Positions 49,069 through 58,633 of a stretch of DNA of 64,000 nt are shown here, in pieces. Positions within the stretch are counted from its first letter, which is position 1. Each line of letters begins with the position of its first letter. The position numbers and the translations under genes are program-made. The notes below the pieces were generated by a model that was given only the letters and a program-made list of their open reading frames with translations, searched no databases and was not told the origin of the DNA. This DNA is from Nitrospira_D sp019636945. Lineage in GTDB: Bacteria; Nitrospirota; Nitrospiria; Nitrospirales; Nitrospiraceae. The stretch is from NCBI RefSeq assembly GCF_047338595.1, contig NZ_JBLFBO010000003.1:186001-250000 (forward strand), read 5' to 3'.

Positions 49069-50742
49069 ATGAAAAAACAAGTGAAGCTTCAGAGTCATGA
49101 TCTCTTGGTGGGGCCCGGACGTGCCCCGGCTCGAGCAATGTTGAAAGCCGTCGGCTTTACGGACGACGACTTGACAAAACCAATTGTAGGCGTCGCTAAC
49201 ACGTGGATTGAGGTCATGCCCTGCAATTTCCATCTGCGCCGGCTGTCAGAACGAGTGAAAGCCGGTATCCGAGCTGCCGGTGGGACTCCAATTGAGTACA
49301 ATACCATCGCCGTGTCCGATGGAATTTCCATGGGGACCGAGGGGATGAAAGCCTCACTCATCAGCCGTGAGGTCATCGCTGATTCAATTGAACTCGTTGC
49401 ACGTGGGCATTTGTTTGATGCGGTCGTGGCACTGTCCGGCTGCGATAAGACGATCCCCGGCACGGTCATGGCCCTCGCCCGGTTGAACGTGCCGTCGCTC
49501 ATGCTGTATGGCGGGTCGATTATGCCGGGGCAGTTTCAGGGGCATGATGTGACCATTCAAGATGTCTTTGAAGCCGTCGGCAAGCATGCCTCAGGAAAAA
49601 TGACCGATGTCGAACTCAAAGATTTGGAGGACCACGCTTGTCCGGGGCCTGGAGCCTGTGGCGGCCAGTTTACGGCGAATACCATGGCCATTGCCTTCGA
49701 GTTTCTTGGGATTTCGCCCATGGGCCGCAATGGAGTACCCGCCATGGATGGGCGGAAGGATGACGTGGCGTTTGAGTGCGGCAAGATGGTGATGGAGCTG
49801 GTGAAGCAGGACCTTCGTCCTCGCCAGCTGATTACTCGCAAGTCACTGGAGAACGCCATTGCCGCGGTCGCCACGACCGGTGGCTCTACGAATGCCGTGC
49901 TGCATCTTCTCGCGATCGCTCGGGAAGCCGGAATCAAGCTGAGCATCGACGACTTCGACAGGATCAACCGCAAGGTTCCCCTCTTAGCTGATCTGAAACC
50001 TGGCGGTCGGTTCGCCGCGGCGGATCTCTATGCGGCTGGGGGTACGACCTTAGTTGCCAAGCGATTACTCGATGCCGGGTTACTCCACGGGAATCAGCCG
50101 ACTGTCACCGGTCGGACGATCGGTGAAGAGGCGTCGCAGGCTCGTGAAGCCTCCGGGCAGCAAGTGTTGCGTCCCCTCACCCATCCGATCAAGCCAACCG
50201 GCGGCCTTGTCATCTTGAAAGGAAACTTGGCGCCGGAGGGCTGTGTGGTCAAAGTGGCCGGCCATTCGATGACGAAGTTTCAAGGACCGGCGAAGGTCTA
50301 CGATCAGGAAGAAGACGCCTTTGTGGCGGTCAATGCCGGGCAAATCAAGGCCGGTGACGTCGTCGTCATTCGGTACGAAGGCCCCTCAGGTGGTCCCGGG
50401 ATGCGCGAGATGCTCGGTGTGACGGCGGCGATCGTCGGCGCAGGGCTCGGTGATTCTGTTGCCTTACTCACCGATGGCCGTTTTTCCGGTGCCACGCACG
50501 GACTCATGGCCGGTCATGTAGCGCCTGAGGCGGTGAAGGGCGGACCTATTGCGGCAGTCAAGAACGGCGACATCATCACCTTTGATATTCCCAAACGCCG
50601 CCTTGATGTGAAGCTCTCGCAAAGGGAGATCACGGCTCGATTGAAGAAGGTCAAACGACCGACTCCTCGATACACGTCCGGAGTCATGGGAAAGTATGCC
50701 AGACACGTCTCTTCTGCTTCGGAAGGTGCCGTGACGAGTTGA
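49069..50742 (+). CDS. ilvD: Dihydroxy-acid dehydratase
   Basis: A 557-residue enzyme, the normal length for IlvD, which dehydrates 2,3-dihydroxy-isovalerate and its homologue in valine, isoleucine and leucine synthesis. The iron-sulfur cysteines are visible in VALSGCDKTIPGTVM and DHACPGPGACGGQFTANTM. The C-terminal domain carries GPSGGPGMREMLGVTA and LLTDGRFSGATHGLMAGHVA, the substrate- and Mg-binding loops. It starts 17 bp after the CpxP-like gene; co-transcription is possible but no functional link is obvious. It converges with the methyltransferase at 50757. Confidence 0.97.
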   Translation: MKKQVKLQSHDLLVGPGRAPARAMLKAVGFTDDDLTKPIVGVANTWIEVMPCNFHLRRLSERVKAGIRAAGGTPIEYNTIAVSDGISMGTEGMKASLISREVIADSIELVARGHLFDAVVALSGCDKTIPGTVMALARLNVPSLMLYGGSIMPGQFQGHDVTIQDVFEAVGKHASGKMTDVELKDLEDHACPGPGACGGQFTANTMAIAFEFLGISPMGRNGVPAMDGRKDDVAFECGKMVMELVKQDLRPRQLITRKSLENAIAAVATTGGSTNAVLHLLAIAREAGIKLSIDDFDRINRKVPLLADLKPGGRFAAADLYAAGGTTLVAKRLLDAGLLHGNQPTVTGRTIGEEASQAREASGQQVLRPLTHPIKPTGGLVILKGNLAPEGCVVKVAGHSMTKFQGPAKVYDQEEDAFVAVNAGQIKAGDVVVIRYEGPSGGPGMREMLGVTAAIVGAGLGDSVALLTDGRFSGATHGLMAGHVAPEAVKGGPIAAVKNGDIITFDIPKRRLDVKLSQREITARLKKVKRPTPRYTSGVMGKYARHVSSASEGAVTS

Positions 50743-50756
50743 GCACCGGGGAAGGC

Positions 50757-51518
50757 TCAAACTTGTGGTTTTTTGAGCCAGAGTGTGATGACACTGGTTA
50801 CGGCATCCTCATATGTATATCGCTGTAGGTATGGAAGTGAAGGAAGCGCTTCGGCAATAACATGGCTCACCGTGGATTCTTGGTGTTCAATCACGAATCC
50901 CGCCCCGGTAAACAGTCTGATCCAGTCTGATTTTCTTAGCCTATTGGTGTAAGAGCTGCGGTTCGACTTCATCAGATTCCAGAGCCACTCAGGATAACGG
51001 AGGCAATCGAATAGCTTCAGTGGTTGTGGGGGGTGCAACCCGTAGTACGAATGGTCGCCGAGATCAATCAGAGCAACGAGGTGCCCACCGGTGCGTAGTA
51101 CCCGAAAGCATTCTGTGACAGTCATAGCTGGGTGGCGCACATGCTCAAGAGCGGTATGGGACCAGATACAATCGAATCGACAAGAATCGAATGGGAGCCG
51201 CCGGCCATCATAGATGATATAACGAATCCGTTTTCTCTTCGCCAGCATCTCAGGAACGTACCTCAACACATCCACAGCCGTAGAATTGGCCGCTCCTGCC
51301 GTGAGTGCTTTTTCCAAGACATCCAAGGTCTGTCCGGGCCCAATCTCCAATACCTCCTTTCCAAGAGGCGGATCAAATCGGCTGTATATCTTAAACACTT
51401 CATCTACCTTTCCTGAATCGGAGTTGATTCCTGTCAGGTGGTATCGCTGAATCAAGTGAGAAATTGGCTTCAATCCAAGAAGCAGATTATGAAGGATCTC
51501 AAATGGGACAAACGTCAT
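50757..51518 (-). CDS. Class I SAM-dependent methyltransferase (polysaccharide cluster)
   Basis: A 253-residue protein. Motif I is EVLEIGPGQTLDVLEKALTA, followed by YDGRRLPFDSCRFDCIWSHT and ALEHVRHPAMTVTECFRVLR. The C-terminal part is rich in aromatic residues and contains a region like VIAEALPSLPYLQRYTYEDA. It is the last gene of the surface-glycan cluster, 68 bp downstream of a glycosyltransferase. It probably methylates a sugar or end-caps the chain; the substrate is unknown. Confidence 0.85.
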   Translation of the reverse strand: MTFVPFEILHNLLLGLKPISHLIQRYHLTGINSDSGKVDEVFKIYSRFDPPLGKEVLEIGPGQTLDVLEKALTAGAANSTAVDVLRYVPEMLAKRKRIRYIIYDGRRLPFDSCRFDCIWSHTALEHVRHPAMTVTECFRVLRTGGHLVALIDLGDHSYYGLHPPQPLKLFDCLRYPEWLWNLMKSNRSSYTNRLRKSDWIRLFTGAGFVIEHQESTVSHVIAEALPSLPYLQRYTYEDAVTSVITLWLKKPQV

Positions 51519-51586
51519 GATTCAATGGCGTCGAGGCGTGACGTGCGTGAGGAGGTCCATTTAAGTTGGTGTTCGCTGAATTATGC

Positions 51587-52765
51587 TCAGGCGGCTAGCC
51601 TGTGAGTCATTCCATCATGATCGGGATTCAGTAAACGATCATATAATTGTTCGTATTGCAGAACCGTTTCACTGATGTGAAACTCGCGTGGGAGCAAAGA
51701 GGGGTCTGCTCGACGAGATTCCGATGGTTTCACTGGAGATGACAATATGCGGATGAGGGTATTGGCCAATCCGGTAATGTCGCCTGCTTGACAGAGCTCT
51801 CCGATCGCCGGCCCCACCACAACCTCATCGGCCCCTCCGACGTTTGTGGCGACGATGGGTAGACCTACGACACGTGCTTCAAGTAATACTCGAGGTAGTC
51901 CTTCCCAATGAGATGTTGAGAGGAATACATCGAACGCGTGCATCACCGCCGGAATGTCACGTCTCCACCCGGTTAAGTGCACACAATCGTGAAGGTGATG
52001 CCGTACGATTATCGATTCGATCGTTGCGCGCAATTCTCCGTCTCCGACGAGGACGAACCGGATATTTGGTAGTGATTGGGTGACCAGCTTTGCCACCTCG
52101 ATAAAATCCTCCGGAGCTTTTTGTGGTTTGAGACATGCTACGGTTCCAATGAGACGTGTTCCTGGCTCTGCGCCAAGTTCCCTCCTCAGCCGTTCACGGT
52201 CTGTGCTTACCAGCCCTTCCTGAAATGGTCTAGGATCAATACCCGGTCGTACCAACAAGACGTTGTTCCTGAACAGACGCCAGGCCCGTCCTTTCTCGAT
52301 ATCTGCCTGTGAGACGGCAATCCACTGGGTCGTGATCCATCCCGTGATTCGTTCCACCATGAGCAAGAGATGTCTCAACCAGCGAGGCTGTACAGGCGTG
52401 ATGCCATATCCGTGAATCGTGTGAACGATGACCGGAACGTCGGCGAACCATGCGGCCCATCGGCCAAGAATGCCTGCTTTTGAACTATGCGTATGGACGA
52501 TGGATGGGCGAACCCGGCGAAGGAGTTTGGTTAACTGAATGAAAGCGACGAGATCTGCGAACGGATGAATTGTCCTGCCTAATGCAGGAACAATAGTGAC
52601 CTCGACGTGAGGTAACCGCTGGGCTTCCTCTGTGAGCAGTCCCCCTGGTCCGCTGATCAAAACTGCCCGATATCTCGTCGGATCGAGATGTGACACGACA
52701 TGGAGTGCTACTTCCTGTGCCCCTCCGAGTTCAAGCTTGGTGATGATATGGCAAATCGTGTCCAC
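51587..52765 (-). CDS. Glycosyltransferase family 4
   Basis: The start is taken as the GTG at 52765 (read VDTICHIITKLELGGAQEVA), 11 bp after the upstream stop and preceded by GCAGGTG; the longer frame overlaps the upstream gene with sequence foreign to the family. About 392 residues form a GT-B fold. The N-terminal ELGGAQEVALHVV loop precedes THSSKAGILGRWAAWFADVP, and the C-terminal donor-binding half holds EGLPRVLLEARVVGLPIVAT, the family's E(x7)E motif. It adds one sugar to a lipid-linked glycan. Confidence 0.9.
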   Translation of the reverse strand: MDTICHIITKLELGGAQEVALHVVSHLDPTRYRAVLISGPGGLLTEEAQRLPHVEVTIVPALGRTIHPFADLVAFIQLTKLLRRVRPSIVHTHSSKAGILGRWAAWFADVPVIVHTIHGYGITPVQPRWLRHLLLMVERITGWITTQWIAVSQADIEKGRAWRLFRNNVLLVRPGIDPRPFQEGLVSTDRERLRRELGAEPGTRLIGTVACLKPQKAPEDFIEVAKLVTQSLPNIRFVLVGDGELRATIESIIVRHHLHDCVHLTGWRRDIPAVMHAFDVFLSTSHWEGLPRVLLEARVVGLPIVATNVGGADEVVVGPAIGELCQAGDITGLANTLIRILSSPVKPSESRRADPSLLPREFHISETVLQYEQLYDRLLNPDHDGMTHRLAA

Positions 52766-52776
52766 GACACCTGCGA

Positions 52777-54105
52777 CTATGCAGAAAGGGCGTGATCTTG
52801 TTCCAATCGGAGTCGTTCCGCCAGTTGCTTTCCCTGCCCGATGGCATCTTCCATTGAGGTATGTTCCCAACGGCCATACCGCCCGATGGAATAGATGCCA
52901 CGCCGCTCGAGCTCGGAGAGAATGGCGGGAATGGCGGTCGCGCGATGGCGATCGAAGTAGACATAGGCGTAGTGCAAATCCTTCACATCTGAGACGACGA
53001 TCTCGTCACTGCGCTGTAGGATACCAGCCTGCTCTAATCCGGCCCTGGCCTGGGCGGCAAGCTGGTCAGCCGATTGATGCTCCATCGGTCGGTGCGAGAT
53101 CTCAACATACATCGAGCTACAGCCAGGTTGTCCCAACGACGGGGAAAAATTCATAGGAAATCCGACGCGATAAAAAGGAAATTCGGGTTCGGGGAAATAG
53201 AGCCAATGTTTGTCCGACACCTGCTCCCGTGCCACGGCCATGTTGAGGTTATACACCGACACCCACCGCAGTTCCTCAGCGGCTTCCTTGAGATACAGGG
53301 GCATATCGAGGCACCTGCGCACAAGTTCAGGAACCGGAATCGTCGAGACGAGCGCCTCGTAGTGTTCCGTTCGCGTCGTGCCGCTGAGCCGATCGTGGAA
53401 TCGCGCGAGCCGACGTTTCGTATCGACCTCAAGGAGTTCAATATTGGCTGTGACATTGGTAATGCCAGGCAGGAAGGACTCCGGTAGGATGCTGATCCCG
53501 CTGGATGCAGGATAGAGGAACGATGGATTGTAGCCGAATGCCTTGTCCTTGATACCCAACGCCCCATTGATCACGTCCTTCAGCTCGGGCTTCGGCACCA
53601 GCCATGACACCCAATCGGATGTGAGCTCGTCCAGTGACACTTTCCACAGCTTTTCGTTGAATGGAACCATGAAATGCTTGGCCATTCCTTCTCCGAGGTT
53701 CTGCAAGATCCACTGTTTGAAGCCAAGATCTTTGGGGTCACGCGCAGGGGCTGGTTGCAGTAGTGTGGTGATGAACCCCATCACGCATTCCCGCACGACT
53801 TCAGGCGGAAGACCGTGGATGTTCACCTGAAAGGGGTATTCGGTATAGGTTCGATGTGAGTAAATAAACGACTTACGATGGTGTTTCTGGAGTTTGTCTG
53901 TGAGCAATTGCTCCACGAGTGCCTTGATCTGCGGCTGGCGGAAATGCAACAAGTGTCCCGTGTAGTCGAAGGTAAATCCGTCCTTGCGATAGGATCGGCA
54001 CAGTCCACCGACCTCCGATTCACGCTCATAGAGTCGATACGGAATTCCTGCAAGATGATAGGCGGTGCTCAATCCGGCAAGGCCGGCTCCAACGATCAGG
54101 ATCAT
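52777..54105 (-). CDS. FAD-dependent amine oxidase/UDP-galactopyranose-mutase-like protein
   Basis: A 442-residue flavoprotein opening with MILIVGAGLAGLSTAYHLAG and YERESEVGGLCRSYRKDGF, a two-GG FAD-binding motif of the amine oxidase / protoporphyrinogen oxidase superfamily. The C-terminal FAD contact reads RGIYSIGRYGRWEHTSMEDA. Flavoproteins of this type (WbpI-neighbour and Glf-like) recur in O-antigen clusters, where they probably modify sugar nucleotides or lipid-linked sugars. Its start overlaps the MraY-like stop (ATGA), showing coupling. Confidence 0.85.
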   Translation of the reverse strand: MILIVGAGLAGLSTAYHLAGIPYRLYERESEVGGLCRSYRKDGFTFDYTGHLLHFRQPQIKALVEQLLTDKLQKHHRKSFIYSHRTYTEYPFQVNIHGLPPEVVRECVMGFITTLLQPAPARDPKDLGFKQWILQNLGEGMAKHFMVPFNEKLWKVSLDELTSDWVSWLVPKPELKDVINGALGIKDKAFGYNPSFLYPASSGISILPESFLPGITNVTANIELLEVDTKRRLARFHDRLSGTTRTEHYEALVSTIPVPELVRRCLDMPLYLKEAAEELRWVSVYNLNMAVAREQVSDKHWLYFPEPEFPFYRVGFPMNFSPSLGQPGCSSMYVEISHRPMEHQSADQLAAQARAGLEQAGILQRSDEIVVSDVKDLHYAYVYFDRHRATAIPAILSELERRGIYSIGRYGRWEHTSMEDAIGQGKQLAERLRLEQDHALSA

Positions 54106-55148
54106 GCCGCTCGCCTTCTTTCTTCTAGAGAGGTCTCAACCTCCTGGGGCTTGGGTTTCTTGACCTCAATTCGCTTCAACGTCAGCGTCAGGGTCAGGAG
54201 GAGTGCAACCGTCCCAAGACAGAGGCCCCATGCTATCTCATGCGAAACCATCATGAGCATGAGACCGATAGATCCAACCAACGCAGTGGCAACATAGCTG
54301 ACAAGCACGATCGCCCTGGTGGACATCCCCCAATGCCGGAGTCGAATGGCAATGTGGTCCGGGCTGCCCAGGAATATCGGGAGGCCTCGTTGATACCGGA
54401 TATACATGACGAAGAGTGTATCGAAGATCGGAATTCCCAAAATAAAGACAGGGGTGAGCAGTGAAAGTGGGTGTGTGCTTGGGAATTGTCCGATCATCGC
54501 CATGGCACCCAGCAAGAGGCCGATGAACATGGCTCCAGTATCGCCCATGTAGATCCGAGCCGGCTGCCAATTGTATTTCAGAAACCCGACGAGGCTTCCG
54601 ATCAGGGCAGCCAGCATGAAGGCGATGATCTGATCGCCTTGGAGCAAGGCCGCCAGGAGCAAACAGGTGGCGCTGATGGCTCCGATTCCTGCGGAGAGAC
54701 CGTCCATGATATCCAAGAGATTGAAGGCATTAATGAGTCCCACCATCCATAAGACGGTCAACGCGAGGTCAAGCCATTCCGGGAGTGCTGCGATTTGGAT
54801 TTGAATGCCGCTTTTGATCAGGACAAAGACGGCGAGGAGTTGGCCGATCAGCTTCGTCGTGGGCGAGAGCACTCCGAAATCATCGATGAGTCCCAGCATG
54901 ACCACGATGGTTGCGCCGAGAATGATTCCCAGGACGTCCTGCCTGAATTCAAACGTGAAGGCGAGACTCATCAAGAAGGCCAAGTAGATCGCGAGTCCTC
55001 CGAAGTACGGGACCGGTTCCTGTTGATGTTTGAGACGTCCGTCTGGGGCATCGACAATGCCGTATTTCAACGCAGCCTGTCGTGCAATGGGCACACCGTA
55101 CAATGATAGGAAGAGCGCGACCAGGAATGTTAAGCTCAACAAGTACAT
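54102..55148 (-). CDS. MraY/WecA-family undecaprenyl-phosphate glycosylphosphotransferase
   Basis: A 348-residue integral membrane protein with about ten hydrophobic helices. Family signatures are VVMLGLIDDFGVLSPTTK, LINAFNLLDIMDGLSAG, IYMGDTGAMFIGLLLG and DTLFVMYIRYQRGLPIFLG followed by SPDHIAIRLRHWGMS. The Asp clusters bind Mg and the His-containing loop places it in the WecA/TagO/RgpG branch. It would transfer a GlcNAc-1-phosphate-type sugar to undecaprenyl phosphate, starting the glycan. It overlaps the downstream flavoprotein gene by four bases. Confidence 0.93.
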   Translation of the reverse strand: MYLLSLTFLVALFLSLYGVPIARQAALKYGIVDAPDGRLKHQQEPVPYFGGLAIYLAFLMSLAFTFEFRQDVLGIILGATIVVMLGLIDDFGVLSPTTKLIGQLLAVFVLIKSGIQIQIAALPEWLDLALTVLWMVGLINAFNLLDIMDGLSAGIGAISATCLLLAALLQGDQIIAFMLAALIGSLVGFLKYNWQPARIYMGDTGAMFIGLLLGAMAMIGQFPSTHPLSLLTPVFILGIPIFDTLFVMYIRYQRGLPIFLGSPDHIAIRLRHWGMSTRAIVLVSYVATALVGSIGLMLMMVSHEIAWGLCLGTVALLLTLTLTLKRIEVKKPKPQEVETSLEERRRAA

Positions 55149-55199
55149 GAAGTGACTTTCAAAGCATTATGATGGACGCATGCTATTGAGAGTGAGCGA

Positions 55200-56330
55200 T
55201 TAGGCACTGCCGCACGAGGCCTGAGCAAGGCAAGCCGTATAGACCTGCTCATGCTGTCGTACGACCGTCGAGATGTGATAGCTCTCTCCTACGTGAATTC
55301 TTCCCTTGGCGCCCATGATCCGTGCCTGCTGTGGATGACTCAAGAGCCGGTCAATCGCATCAGCCAACGCTTCAACATTTCCTGGCTCAATTAACAGTCC
55401 GGTTTCTCCGGAGAGGACAAACTCAGGGATCCCTCCCACGGCAGTGGCGATCACCGGCTTTCCTGCTGCCATGGCTTCGAGAAGCGCAATACCGAACCCT
55501 TCGTATAACGAGGGAAGCACAAAGGCGTCCAATGCGTGCAGTATGCGAGGAATATCCCGTCTGGATCCTGCGAACACGACCCAGGAAGAAAGGTCCAATT
55601 GCTCACGCAGCAATTCCAACTCGTGACGTGATGGCCCGTCTCCGACTATCAACAATTGGCAAGGCGGTTGCCCATACTTTCTGGCCAACACGGCCATGGC
55701 TTGCAGGAGAAATCTAAGCCCCTTCTTAGGTTCGACGAGACGGCAGACTGTTCCGATCACTTTCTGGTTGTCTCGCAGACCGAGTTCACGCCTCGTTGCC
55801 GCTGCGGTAGCCTCAAATTGTTCGATGTCCACACCAAACGGGATGATGGTACAGTGTTCGATCTTTCCCCCAATTCGAGAGACGACCGAGCGACCGACTG
55901 CGCCGGAGCAGCAGACGATGCGGTCTGTCCAAGTTAGTGTGAGCCGATCCACCAAGCGCACCAGCCATCCTTCACTGACGACTTCGTCATGATAGGACGA
56001 AATAACCGGAAATGCCCGCAAAATTCGTCCACACGCACGGGCAGCGACATTCGCCCAGAAGAGAAATGCCTGTACGACATCCGGTTGCTCGGCTTGGAGG
56101 AGCTTGAATAGTCTCACGATGACACGGGCATCGAGTTTTCCGGTACCATCCAATGACAAAACCCTCACTCCCCTCTTTTCGAGTTCTTGCGCCATCGTCC
56201 CGCCGGATTTGAGGGCGCAGACCGTCACCGTAAATCGTGAGCGATCCAGTCTGGAAGCCAACTCGAGAATATGAGTTTCCGTTCCCCCTACTCCGAGCCC
56301 AATAGCCACTAACATGACCTTAGCAGGCAT
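55200..56330 (-). CDS. Glycosyltransferase family 4
   Basis: A 376-residue GT-B enzyme. The acceptor-side domain includes MLVAIGLGVGGTETHILELA and QPDVVQAFLFWANVAARACG. The donor-side domain includes ALDAFVLPSLYEGFGIALLE, AMAAGKPVIATAVGGIPEFV and LSGETGLLIEPGNVEALADA, the E(x7)E and UDP-sugar-binding motifs of GT4. Its start overlaps the stop of the upstream GT4 gene by 11 bases, so the two are translated together. Confidence 0.93.
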   Translation of the reverse strand: MPAKVMLVAIGLGVGGTETHILELASRLDRSRFTVTVCALKSGGTMAQELEKRGVRVLSLDGTGKLDARVIVRLFKLLQAEQPDVVQAFLFWANVAARACGRILRAFPVISSYHDEVVSEGWLVRLVDRLTLTWTDRIVCCSGAVGRSVVSRIGGKIEHCTIIPFGVDIEQFEATAAATRRELGLRDNQKVIGTVCRLVEPKKGLRFLLQAMAVLARKYGQPPCQLLIVGDGPSRHELELLREQLDLSSWVVFAGSRRDIPRILHALDAFVLPSLYEGFGIALLEAMAAGKPVIATAVGGIPEFVLSGETGLLIEPGNVEALADAIDRLLSHPQQARIMGAKGRIHVGESYHISTVVRQHEQVYTACLAQASCGSA

Positions 56331-57702
56331 GAGCGCTTTGACCGGCTAGTTGTGATGAGTCAAGAATCTGCTCATACCAATCCAAATACGCTTGGACTTG
56401 CCGCTGAATTCCGAACGAACGAGATGCGATGTCTGCGGCGGTTGTCCCCATTGAGGTTCGCAACCCCTCGCTTGAAAGCAGTTGGATCACGCGACTGGCC
56501 ATGGTGTCGGCATCTCCGGCCTGAACTAAATATCCGGACCGACTCTCTTCGATCTGCTCAGGAATGCCGTCGACTGCGGTCGCGATAACAGGAAGGCCGC
56601 AGGCCAGTGCTTCAAGCACGGTATTGGGAAACGTATCGGACTTGGCGGCATGGACATAGACATCTGCCGCTTGGTAATACTGCGCGAGAATGTTGGCATC
56701 TCTCTGAAAGGCAATAAACTGAACCTCACCGTTCTCAAAGACGAGCGGTTCCCCTTGTTCTCCTAGGACCAGTAAGAGGACTTTGCGATGCTGATAGCGG
56801 GCTGCTGTTGTGATGGCACACCGTTCGACGGTTCGGTAGTCTTTGAACATGTTGCTTTTGGCCAGATTGGCGACAAAAAGGAGGATTGCCGCATCCTGTG
56901 GAAGACCCCGTGCCGTCCGTGCCGCCCGTTGTGAACCGGGACAAAAGTGAGACAGATCCACCCCGTTTGGAATGACTCTGCCTTCAATGATGGCGGGTGC
57001 CAGTATGGATTGTTCGACTTGATGCAACAGCCACCGTGAGGGGGTTGAAACATAGAGACGGCAGGCCGCATAGATGTCCCGCTTACGCTGCCAGTTCTCA
57101 GCCGTGCCATCTCGTGAGATGGCTGGATAGATTGAAAGGTCCGGGCAATGGCCACACCCTGTTTTCCACCGTTCACAGCCAAGGGTATAGGCACAATGTC
57201 CGCTCAACAGCCAGGTATCGTGCAGCGTGATGATGGTCGGAATAGTGCGGCAGAGTTCTGGCAGCGCCCTCAAATCGAAGTAGCCGCCACGTGAGAGCCA
57301 ACCGCCGTGCAGGTTATGGCAATGAAGGATGTCCGGGTCCGCAGGCGAGAGTTCAAGGAGTCGCCAGGTCTCAGGGAAGTGGAAGTGGTCTCTCCCGAGA
57401 CAGGTCTCCCACCAATTATCTGGATGCGCCACATAGGCTTCGAGCCAGCGACGCATCCGCCAGATTCCACGAAGACGGCCTTCATACGAGGACAGTGTTC
57501 GGCTAAAACGGGCAATCGAGGAGTGGGTTTCATGATGCGCTGAAGCCTGAGAGAGAGGAATGACGTGAGGGTCCTCGCCGACTTTTTCACCGACCACCAT
57601 GGCGGAGTCATGACCTCGGCGCCGATAGTGTTCAGAGAGCCGCCACGCAATGGATTCGGCTCCACCTCCCTGATCGTACGTGCTCACTTGGAGTATCCGC
57701 AT
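56320..57702 (-). CDS. Glycosyltransferase family 4 with extended N-terminal domain
   Basis: A 460-residue protein. The N-terminus MRILQVSTYDQGGGAESIAW is the usual GT4 opening with the glycine loop. A Cys/Trp-rich insert (LLSGHCAYTLGCERWKTGCG) is typical of a subgroup found in exopolysaccharide clusters. The donor-binding half holds ADVYVHAAKSDTFPNTVLEA and LACGLPVIATAVDGIPEQI. The start codon is ATG. It precedes and overlaps the next GT4 gene. Confidence 0.92.
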   Translation of the reverse strand: MRILQVSTYDQGGGAESIAWRLSEHYRRRGHDSAMVVGEKVGEDPHVIPLSQASAHHETHSSIARFSRTLSSYEGRLRGIWRMRRWLEAYVAHPDNWWETCLGRDHFHFPETWRLLELSPADPDILHCHNLHGGWLSRGGYFDLRALPELCRTIPTIITLHDTWLLSGHCAYTLGCERWKTGCGHCPDLSIYPAISRDGTAENWQRKRDIYAACRLYVSTPSRWLLHQVEQSILAPAIIEGRVIPNGVDLSHFCPGSQRAARTARGLPQDAAILLFVANLAKSNMFKDYRTVERCAITTAARYQHRKVLLLVLGEQGEPLVFENGEVQFIAFQRDANILAQYYQAADVYVHAAKSDTFPNTVLEALACGLPVIATAVDGIPEQIEESRSGYLVQAGDADTMASRVIQLLSSEGLRTSMGTTAADIASRSFGIQRQVQAYLDWYEQILDSSQLAGQSAHAC

Positions 57703-57719
57703 TCATCTAGATTACACGG

Positions 57720-58628
57720 CTACACCACGAATCCAGAAATAATTCTCCATTCTGTGCCGTTCCTCACCACCACGTGGCTTGGAAAGCTAAGCCCTGACCC
57801 TTGTGCGATCTTCCGCACCCATGGCGGCATCGGTTTCAATGACAGATGTTGACAGAGTTTCCATACGACCCCGCGCAGAAGGGCTTCAGGCCATGGACAA
57901 GGTCCGCCTCCATGTCGTCTCAGCACCATTTCGGCTTCGGATAGGTATTGGTTCGCGTGTAAGACCGACCGTTGATTCCCATGAGATCGAAAGCCGCCCA
58001 ATGGGGCCAAGACCCCATAGAGATCACTATGCTGGTAAAACCTCGCCCATAGTTCAAAGTCGGCTGCCAGGTGAAGGGTGGTGTCCAGCCGTCCGCCGGC
58101 CTGTTCCCACAATGCGCGTCGCCAGAACGTTGATTCCTGTTGAATGAAGCGTCGCTGAAATGAACCCTTCGTGGGCAGATTGCCCCCTTTCAAGAATGAA
58201 GTGCGATTGAATCCTCCACTGAAATTGATGGATGCCGCCTGGCCTGTCGCATCCCAGCCCAGTGGCTGTATGGTCGTCAGCCATTGTATTTCAGGAAACT
58301 GTGTGAAGACGTCTCGTACGATCGAAAAGGCCGATGGTGTGTATTTATCGTCGCTGTTGATCCAGGCCATAATGTCTCCCGTTGTATGGGAGAAGCCTTT
58401 ATTGACAGCGTCATAGTGTCCACGATCCGGTTCACTGATCCAATATGTCAGCGAGCCGGCGTACTGTTTGATCACATCGACACTGCCATCGGTTGACCCC
58501 CCGTCGATGATGACATACTCGAGATGGGGGTCTTGCTGTGACAAGACGGAGTCGATCGTTTCGTGAAGAAACGTGACCTGGTTATAGGATGGCGTGACAA
58601 TCGATATTGTTAACGGTGAGGTCTGCAC
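57720..58628 (-). CDS. Glycosyltransferase family 2
   Basis: A 302-residue GT-A enzyme starting from a GTG at 58628, five bases after the FkbM stop. The nucleotide-binding start ISIVTPSYNQVTFLHETIDS is followed by VIIDGGSTDGSVDVI, and the metal-binding DxD-like motif is in IMAWINSDDKYTPSAF. The FAVDFELWARF-type motif is present as LHLAADFELWARFYQHSD. It adds a sugar to the growing repeat unit. Confidence 0.92.
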   Translation of the reverse strand: MQTSPLTISIVTPSYNQVTFLHETIDSVLSQQDPHLEYVIIDGGSTDGSVDVIKQYAGSLTYWISEPDRGHYDAVNKGFSHTTGDIMAWINSDDKYTPSAFSIVRDVFTQFPEIQWLTTIQPLGWDATGQAASINFSGGFNRTSFLKGGNLPTKGSFQRRFIQQESTFWRRALWEQAGGRLDTTLHLAADFELWARFYQHSDLYGVLAPLGGFRSHGNQRSVLHANQYLSEAEMVLRRHGGGPCPWPEALLRGVVWKLCQHLSLKPMPPWVRKIAQGSGLSFPSHVVVRNGTEWRIISGFVV

Positions 58629-58633
58629 GAGCG

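Noticed and set aside
50739..50760. Short inverted repeat TTGAGC...GCTCAA between convergent genes
   Set aside because: Only six base pairs, overlapping both stop codons; too weak to call a terminator.
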